Origin: Candidatus Sordicultor fermentans
GTDB lineage: Bacteria > Atribacterota > Atribacteria > Atribacterales > Caldatribacteriaceae
Assembly (NCBI GenBank): GCA_002385475.1
Contig: DGDO01000046.1
Span: forward strand, 1-18,803
Length of the DNA: 18,803 nt
Direction: 5' to 3'
In this document: one piece after another, positions 14,849 through 18,803 of the stretch
Layout: each line of letters opens with the position of its first letter
Position numbering within the stretch: position 1 is the stretch's first letter
Position numbers and translations under genes: made by a program
Notes under the pieces: generated by a model
Told to the model about the DNA's origin: nothing
Seen by the model: the letters and a program-made list of their open reading frames with translations, nothing else
Database searches by the model: none

Positions 14849-16066
14849 TCAAGCTCCAAATTTACCCAGCCGTAGGGCGTTAGCGAGCATTAGACTCATA
14901 AGAGCCCGAGATGGGAACTGTCCTAAATATCCGTGAGCACATTCTTTTTCGGTAAAGCGCGTACCTGTGCTAACTCCTGCATATTTAGAGTAAAGGAGAA
15001 CTGGCGAAGGATGCCAGGAATGACTATGCAAAAGGGAGGGAGTAGAGTGGTCTCCAGTGATAGCAAGAACATCAGGACGCAGAGCGAGAACCTGGGGAAT
15101 GAATTGATCTAAGTGCTCTATCCTATCCACTTTTTTCTTAAAATCTCCATCTTCTCCTGCTTTATCGGTATCTTTATAATGCAAAAAGAAAAAGTCATAA
15201 TCAAACCACTTATCCCGGAGAAGCTTTACCTCATCCTGAAAATCTCCTGTCACATCGGGGGTATCAAAGCCGAAAAGCCGGGAAATTCCTTTATACATAG
15301 GATAAACAGCAATAGCTAAAGCTCTCACTCCATAACGTTCCGGGAATTTCTCAATATGTGGAGATTGAGAAAAGCCACGCATTAGAATGGTATTAGCTTT
15401 AGGTTCATCTTTGATGATTTGATGAGCTTTCTCTAAAAAGAGCTTTAAAACTCGAGCAGTTTTTTCAGCTTCCACATCCAGCGCCTGGGGCTCAAAAGGA
15501 GGAAGTCCTTCCTTTTGGGGATCGGTGTCTCTAACTCCTTCTTTCAAACCCTCTCCTCGTAAAATCAGGACAAATCTATGCTCCATACCCGGTCTTAAGA
15601 TTATCTCTACTCCTTCAATTTCTTTTATCTCCCGGGAAATTTTCTCTACTAACCGGGTACATTCTTCAGTAGAAATGCGCCCTGCTCTTCTATCCACTAT
15701 GATACCTCTCTCGTCACGGGTGGCAAAGTTAGCCCGAGCAGCAATGTCTCCGGGTTGAAGATGGAAACCTACTCCCAGAGCTTCTAATACTCCTCGACCA
15801 ATGGTAAGTTCTTCGGGATTGTAGCCGAATAACCCGATATGCCCTGGGCCGCTTCCCGGTGTGATGCCATGGTTTACCAGAGTCATTAACCCCAGGGCGC
15901 TCTTCTTAGCTAACTCATCCAGGTTGGGAGTTCGAGCTGCTTCCAATTCTGTTTGATAGCCAAAATCGGGGTGAGGAACTCCGCCTAAGCCATCGGCTAC
16001 AAGAAGCACCATTTTGCTCTCTGCCTTTTTGAGAAGGCTCTTTAAATTTTCTAATACCTCAGGCAT
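14849..16066 (-). CDS. apgM: 2,3-bisphosphoglycerate-independent phosphoglycerate mutase, archaeal type (ApgM)
   Basis: Interconverts 3- and 2-phosphoglycerate in glycolysis and gluconeogenesis. A 405-residue alkaline-phosphatase-fold enzyme with metal motif D25-G-L-G-G, the phosphorylated-serine region PGSGPGH (S72), GDIAARANFAT, RAGRIS, EHRFVL and DTDPQ. The C-terminal metal set is HYKDTDKAGEDGD and GDHSTP...HSWHP. The SGPGH form of the serine motif is, to my knowledge, common in bacterial ApgM. I prefer ATG at 16066, 9 nt after AAGGAG, to GTG at 16072, only 3 nt from the same site. It stands alone on the minus strand and converges on hydE. No strong promoter was seen upstream; TAATAT near 16098 is a weak -10 candidate. 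Confidence 0.93.
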   Translation of the reverse strand: MPEVLENLKSLLKKAESKMVLLVADGLGGVPHPDFGYQTELEAARTPNLDELAKKSALGLMTLVNHGITPGSGPGHIGLFGYNPEELTIGRGVLEALGVGFHLQPGDIAARANFATRDERGIIVDRRAGRISTEECTRLVEKISREIKEIEGVEIILRPGMEHRFVLILRGEGLKEGVRDTDPQKEGLPPFEPQALDVEAEKTARVLKLFLEKAHQIIKDEPKANTILMRGFSQSPHIEKFPERYGVRALAIAVYPMYKGISRLFGFDTPDVTGDFQDEVKLLRDKWFDYDFFFLHYKDTDKAGEDGDFKKKVDRIEHLDQFIPQVLALRPDVLAITGDHSTPSLLHSHSWHPSPVLLYSKYAGVSTGTRFTEKECAHGYLGQFPSRALMSLMLANALRLGKFGA

Positions 16067-16158
16067 TTTCACTATCTCCTTCCTCTTATTTTCCCCTTAT
16101 ATTACCACAGTTAACTCCCAAATTCTCTATTTTTTTCTTACATCTTTCCTTGGCGCCC

Positions 16159-16191
16159 ATAGCCGGAATAAAACGGCGTGGCTATTATTCC
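16159..16191. repeat. Small overlapping inverted repeats in the apgM upstream spacer
   Basis: ATAGCC (16159-16164) pairs with GGCTAT (16180-16185). GGAATAA (16165-16171) pairs with TTATTCC (16185-16191). The two pairings are mutually exclusive except at one base, and their role is unknown. Confidence 0.35.
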
Positions 16192-16270
16192 TTAATGCCT
16201 CATCTGCCACCCCGGTAACTTTCGAGCCGTTTTTAACCTACCCCTGAAAGCCTCTATCATCCCGTTGTCC

Positions 16271-16333
16271 GTCATTCCTGAATGTCTCTACCCTCCCCTT
16301 GCCCGTCATTCCTGAATGGTTCTATCAGGAATC
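16271..16333 (+). repeat. 29-nt palindromic repeat unit with a truncated copy before it
   Basis: A full unit lies at 16305-16333. It starts GTCATTCCTGAATGG and ends TCAGGAATC; ATTCCTGA (16308-16315) pairs exactly with TCAGGAAT (16325-16332). A truncated copy at 16271-16284 is identical to its first 14 bases. Part of a family with 16361-16389, 18265-18293 and 18419-18447. Confidence 0.7.
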
Positions 16334-16360
16334 CAAATTACTTAAGGGCAAACACCTTTA

Positions 16361-16389
16361 GATTCCCGACTACTGATTTTGGGAATGAC
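16361..16389 (-). repeat. 29-nt palindromic repeat unit, inverted copy
   Basis: Read on the minus strand this is GTCATTCC-ca-AAATCAGTAGTCGGGAATC. It matches the unit at 18419-18447 in 27 of 29 positions. With 16305-16333 it forms an 85-bp inverted pair (outer ends GTCATTCC and GGAATGAC), like a miniature element with two hairpins. Confidence 0.72.
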
Positions 16390-16630
16390 AAAATTATAAA
16401 GAGGATAATACCCCTCAGTATGAGGGGAAAACTCTCTATAACCTCCCTTAAAAAATGGGTTTCCTACCCCCGGGGGAAGTAGGTTACAACTGTTTTTTGT
16501 GATCAACTATACTCTAATTTGCTGAAACATCTCCTTACTCTCTCTACTAATAGAATAAAGGAGCTTCGATATTATATTTGAGGCTAATCACTGAAAGCCA
16601 AAAACATGATACAATTGAAGGGGGTGAAAA
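16390..16630 (+). promoter_or_regulatory. Spacer with hairpins and an extended -10 promoter before the phosphoesterase gene
   Basis: CCCCTCA-gta-TGAGGGG (16411-16427) is a perfect 7-bp hairpin. CCTAC...GTAGG (16463-16483) encloses a CCCCCGGGGG palindrome. TGaTACAAT (16607-16615) is an extended -10; no good -35 is seen. The ribosome site AAGGGGGTGA spans about 16617-16626, so a start at 16622 would be very close to it. The promoter is tentative. Confidence 0.35.
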
Positions 16631-17023
16631 ATGGAAGAAAAAATTTTTGTTATTCAGGAGCATTGGGCTTCTCGTCATCATTTTGATTTCCGTCTGGAAA
16701 AAGACGGAGTTTTAAAAAGCTGGGCAATTCCCCGTTCTATTCCCCAAAATGCAGGAGAGAAAAGGTTAGCCATAGAGGTGGAAGACCATGATTTAGATTA
16801 CGCTGACTTTGAAGGGGAAATTACCGAAGGTTATGGGAAGGGGAAAGTTAAAATCTGGGATAGAGGATATTACCTTGCCGATAAATGGGAGGAAGATGAG
16901 ATTTTGTTGGAACTGAAGGGGAATAAAGTTAAGGGAAAATATGCTTTAATTCGAACTAAAGGTAGTAAAGCAGATGATAACCGGCAATGGTTATTGATTA
17001 AAAGAAAGGAGGATGTCAGTTGA
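16631..17023 (+). CDS. Stand-alone LigD-type DNA 3'-phosphoesterase domain protein
   Basis: The 130-residue product corresponds to the 3'-phosphoesterase (PE) module normally fused to the bacterial non-homologous end-joining ligase LigD. PE trims 3'-phosphates and ribonucleotides to leave a clean 3'-OH. Aligning by eye to the Pseudomonas PE domain, the metal and catalytic residues are H11, H17, D19, R21 and H53, inside the motifs QEHWASRHHFDFRLE and EVEDHDLDY. WAIPRSIP and FEGEITEGYGKGKVKIWDRG follow as expected. Asp54 replaces the common Pro. No ligase or polymerase domain is attached and no Ku gene is in view. A strong AAGGGGGTGA ribosome site precedes the ATG. The last 4 nt (TTGA) also carry the start of the ferritin-like gene, so the two are translationally coupled. 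Confidence 0.9.
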   Translation: MEEKIFVIQEHWASRHHFDFRLEKDGVLKSWAIPRSIPQNAGEKRLAIEVEDHDLDYADFEGEITEGYGKGKVKIWDRGYYLADKWEEDEILLELKGNKVKGKYALIRTKGSKADDNRQWLLIKRKEDVS

Positions 17024-17544
17024 CCATTCAAGAAGTTCTGGAGCAAGCTCTTAAAATGGAAGAAGACGGTCGTCAGTTTTACTTAGAGGGCTATGAGAGA
17101 GTAAGTAGCCCTTTAAGTAAAGAGGTGCTGAAAAGGTTGGCCGATGAGGAATTAGTGCATATCGAACGCATTAAGGAAGGGTATAATAAGGTAACCAAAG
17201 GAGAAGAATTCGCCGTAGAAAATTGGGGAGGCATTAGAAAGCCTGCTCGAGAATATTTTGATAATATTTTTACCGAGGCTCGGAAAAATATGGATGAGCT
17301 TATAACTCCCAGCGCTCAAGAGCTGGATGTGATCCAGACCTCTATGGATCTGGAATCGAAATCCCATCAATTCTACGTGGAAAAAAGTAAAGAAGTAGAA
17401 GATGGAAAAGTACGGGAGTTTTTAGATTTTTTAGCTTCCGAGGAATATCGTCACTATAACCTTCTGTTTAATACCTATGAATACTTGAGTAACCCCACCT
17501 CCTGGTATTACCGAGAGGAAAAACCCATTTTTGAGGGAGGTTGA
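17020..17544 (+). CDS. Ferritin-like (rubrerythrin-type) di-iron protein
   Basis: A 174-residue four-helix-bundle protein with two ExxH pairs and two partner glutamates: E14/E15 in KMEEDGRQFY, E44-x-x-H47, then a second half with DLESKSHQFY and SEEYRH. This is the pattern of rubrerythrin-family di-iron sites, which reduce peroxide or handle iron. No CxxC rubredoxin domain is present, so it is a rubrerythrin-like or ferritin-like domain without its own electron carrier. The start is TTG 17020, sharing bases with the upstream TGA stop. AAAGGAGG at 17005-17012 is ideally spaced, so it is made together with the phosphoesterase. The flavoprotein gene downstream might supply electrons; that is an inference. 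Confidence 0.85.
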   Translation: MTIQEVLEQALKMEEDGRQFYLEGYERVSSPLSKEVLKRLADEELVHIERIKEGYNKVTKGEEFAVENWGGIRKPAREYFDNIFTEARKNMDELITPSAQELDVIQTSMDLESKSHQFYVEKSKEVEDGKVREFLDFLASEEYRHYNLLFNTYEYLSNPTSWYYREEKPIFEGG

Positions 17545-17576
17545 GAACTCCTCGGGGGAGGGAATGATCTGAAAGT

Positions 17577-18143
17577 ATGAAAATTGTGGCCATTATGGGG
17601 AGTCCCCGGCGAGGGGGGAATAGCGATATAATGCTGGATGCTTTTCTTTCCCCGAGGGACTCCCTTCACTCTTTAGAATGGATAGTTCCCTCACGGCTCA
17701 ACTTAGGGTTTTGTCGAGGATGCCGGTTTTGTGAGGCTATGGGAAGATGTATTTTAAGAGATGATATGGATGAGGTAGGAGAAAAATTACTCGAGGCCGA
17801 TAAGGTGGTCTTAAGTTCTCCAGTTTTCTTTTATGGTTTTCCTGCTTCTCTGAAAGCGCTGGTGGATAGAGCGCAGGTTTTCTGGTCCAGGAAATATAAA
17901 ATGGGAGAGAAGTTTAAGCCCAAGGAGGGTTTTTTGCTTGCAGTAGGAGCCACTAGTGGAGGAAAACTTTTTGAGGGAATAGTTTTAACCACCAGGTATT
18001 TTTTCGATGCCTGGGGATGTGAATATAGAGGAGGTCTTTTTTTCCGGGGTTTTGACCAAAAAGGAGCTATTGGAGAATGCCAGGAGTGTTTAGAAGAGAT
18101 TAAGGAAGCGGGGAGAAGTTTTTTGAGCTCCAAAAATAGTTGA
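17577..18143 (+). CDS. Iron-sulfur flavoprotein-like NAD(P)H/FMN reductase
   Basis: Flavodoxin-fold redox protein, 188 residues. MKIVAIMGSPRRGGNSD is the FMN-phosphate loop of the NADPH-dependent FMN reductase family. It is followed by a compact cysteine set C46-x2-C49-x2-C52-x5-C58, the type that holds a 4Fe-4S cluster in iron-sulfur flavoproteins (Isf). SSPVFFYGFPASLKALVDR is the second flavin-binding segment. Isf proteins pass electrons between ferredoxin and acceptors such as oxygen or peroxide in anaerobes. It lies 32 nt after the ferritin-like stop. The nearest GGGGGAGGG is unusually far (about 16 nt) from ATG 17577, so translation may be modest or another site used. The C-terminus (about 168-188) is short and helical. 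Confidence 0.85.
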   Translation: MKIVAIMGSPRRGGNSDIMLDAFLSPRDSLHSLEWIVPSRLNLGFCRGCRFCEAMGRCILRDDMDEVGEKLLEADKVVLSSPVFFYGFPASLKALVDRAQVFWSRKYKMGEKFKPKEGFLLAVGATSGGKLFEGIVLTTRYFFDAWGCEYRGGLFFRGFDQKGAIGECQECLEEIKEAGRSFLSSKNS

Positions 18144-18264
18144 GAGTTTTTACATTTAACTGCAAAAGGCATGGTAATTCCCTCTATTAGCGCGCCATTT
18201 TTCTTTCATACCTGGTGTCTAGTGCGTGGTAACCCCGAGAGTTCTCCTCCTCTTGCTCTTTTCT

Positions 18265-18293
18265 GTCATGCCTGAAACCTCTAATCAGGTATC
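18265..18293 (+). repeat. 29-nt palindromic repeat unit, diverged copy
   Basis: GTCATGCCTGAAACC...TCAGGTATC has the same length and ends as the other units. It has compensating changes in its stem: GCCTGA pairs with TCAGGT through one G-U pair. Confidence 0.55.
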
Positions 18294-18305
18294 TATATGT
18301 TTTTA

Positions 18306-18335
18306 CTGAGGAAGCTTTTTTCCTCAGCAGTTTTT
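18306..18335 (+). terminator. Candidate terminator downstream of the flavoprotein gene
   Basis: CTGAGGAA (18306-18313) and TTCCTCAG (18320-18327) form a perfect 8-bp stem with a 6-nt loop, followed by CAGTTTTTGC and further T-runs. It is about 160 nt past the flavoprotein stop, so it could end that transcript. Confidence 0.45.
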
Positions 18336-18418
18336 GCTTTTTATCGTTTTAAGAGGCGTTATAAAGGGGCTTTCCCCCTTATTATTCTGAACCATTCTGG
18401 AGTAACGGCCCCTTTTAC

Positions 18419-18447
18419 GTCATTCCTGAAATCAGTAGTCGGGAATC
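18419..18447 (+). repeat. 29-nt palindromic repeat unit
   Basis: GTCATTCC-tg-AAATCAGTAGTCGGGAATC. 19 consecutive bases (18429-18447) are the exact reverse complement of 16361-16379. The palindromic ends are ATTCC and GGAAT. Confidence 0.72.
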
Positions 18448-18626
18448 CAAATGCTTTTAAATACTATGGACCTCCGATGGATACATTCAGAGGCGACAGA
18501 CGAGAAGGGGGTTTATAAGAGTTTAGTGCGGAATGGTTCTTCCGTTCTTACCCTTCCTAAAATATATACTCCCATCTTTCATCTTTAGGTTTTGCCTTTC
18601 CTGATGCACAGTCTCGATATTCTGAT

Positions 18627-18803
18627 TTATTTTCTTCCTCTTTTCCCCTTTGATAATGATGTATCTGATAATTCAGCTACTTCTTCCTTAACCCAACTTG
18701 CGCTATAAGTGCCAGAAATTAGCGCTATAACAGGCTTTTCTTTTTAAGGACTCCCATTTTCTGGTAACACGGATTTTTTCTGCCAGAATGGTCTATCTCT
18801 ATA
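18627..18803 (-). pseudogene. Possible decayed 3' end of a minus-strand gene
   Basis: On the minus strand a single frame enters from the right edge, meets TAA at 18746-18744, and continues for 38 protein-like codons (KEKPVIALISGTYSAS, then WVKEEVAELS and a basic tail) to TAA at 18629-18627. The second part has no start codon or ribosome site. It could be the 3' end of a gene broken by a stop mutation. The IALIS...SWVKEEVAEL pattern faintly recalls the end of a TIR-type domain, but that is a guess. Chance remains a real alternative for a frame this short. Confidence 0.22.

Larger units (their letters stand above)
18144..18803. other. Gene-poor spacer with repeats and hairpins
   Basis: 660 bases in which I find no intact gene. 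It holds two 29-nt repeat units, a hairpin followed by T-runs (18306-18335), an inverted pair AAAGGGGC (18363-18370) with GCCCCTTT (18408-18415), and a possible decayed minus-strand frame at the right edge. A 73-codon frame at 18297-18518 is translated straight through a repeat unit and looks spurious. Confidence 0.5.

Noticed and set aside
16271..18447. CRISPR array
   Set aside because: The repeats are about 29 nt, but they occur in both orientations, are irregularly spaced by tens to thousands of bases, and no cas gene is present.
18297..18518. 73-codon plus-strand frame
   Set aside because: It is read through a terminator-like hairpin and a 29-nt repeat unit and lacks a ribosome site; chance open frame.

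Overview
This window looks like a chromosomal segment of an AT-leaning, anaerobic, probably deep-branching or thermophile-related bacterium. Bacterial traits seen directly are Shine-Dalgarno sites, sigma70-type -35/-10 pairs, a Sec signal peptide, and TTG/GTG starts. HydE and an iron-sulfur flavoprotein-like gene point to anaerobic hydrogen and redox metabolism. The archaeal-type DNA-end-processing set and the archaeal-type phosphoglycerate mutase fit lineages such as Atribacterota or similar groups. That placement is an inference; no rRNA gene is present to settle it.

Layout: (1) 1-713 is AT-rich and essentially gene-free, apart from a possible membrane-protein N-terminus running off the left edge on the minus strand. 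(2) 714-8372 (+) is a tightly overlapping operon: mre11/sbcD, rad50/sbcC, nurA, herA, then yjbQ. The first four overlap by 14, 28 and 8 nt, and together make the Mre11-Rad50-NurA-HerA machinery that resects DNA double-strand ends. (3) 8415-11980 (+) is a carbohydrate-type ABC importer. It has a clear promoter, a 17-codon leader ORF with an ideal Shine-Dalgarno, a large solute-binding protein, a perfect 34-bp palindrome, and two MalF/MalG-like permeases. No ATPase gene is present. (4) 11981-12316 is a structured spacer ending in a strong promoter for a uroporphyrinogen-decarboxylase/MtaA-family methyltransferase-like gene. (5) 13744-14823 (+) encodes HydE, the [FeFe]-hydrogenase maturase. It converges on apgM (minus strand), with a hairpin between them that uses the end of hydE. 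(6) 16631-18143 (+) holds a free-standing LigD-type 3'-phosphoesterase domain protein, a ferritin-like protein whose TTG start overlaps the preceding stop, and an iron-sulfur flavoprotein-like reductase. (7) The two spacers at about 16100-16600 and 18144-18803 carry copies of a 29-nt imperfect-palindromic repeat family (GTCATTCC...GGAATC). The right edge also has a possible decayed minus-strand reading frame.

The points most worth pursuing are the complete Mre11-Rad50-NurA-HerA operon in a bacterium (with YjbQ attached and an unusual HerA P-loop), the leader ORF and palindrome that could set subunit stoichiometry in the importer operon, the stand-alone phosphoesterase/ferritin/flavoprotein cluster, and the dispersed 29-nt repeats.
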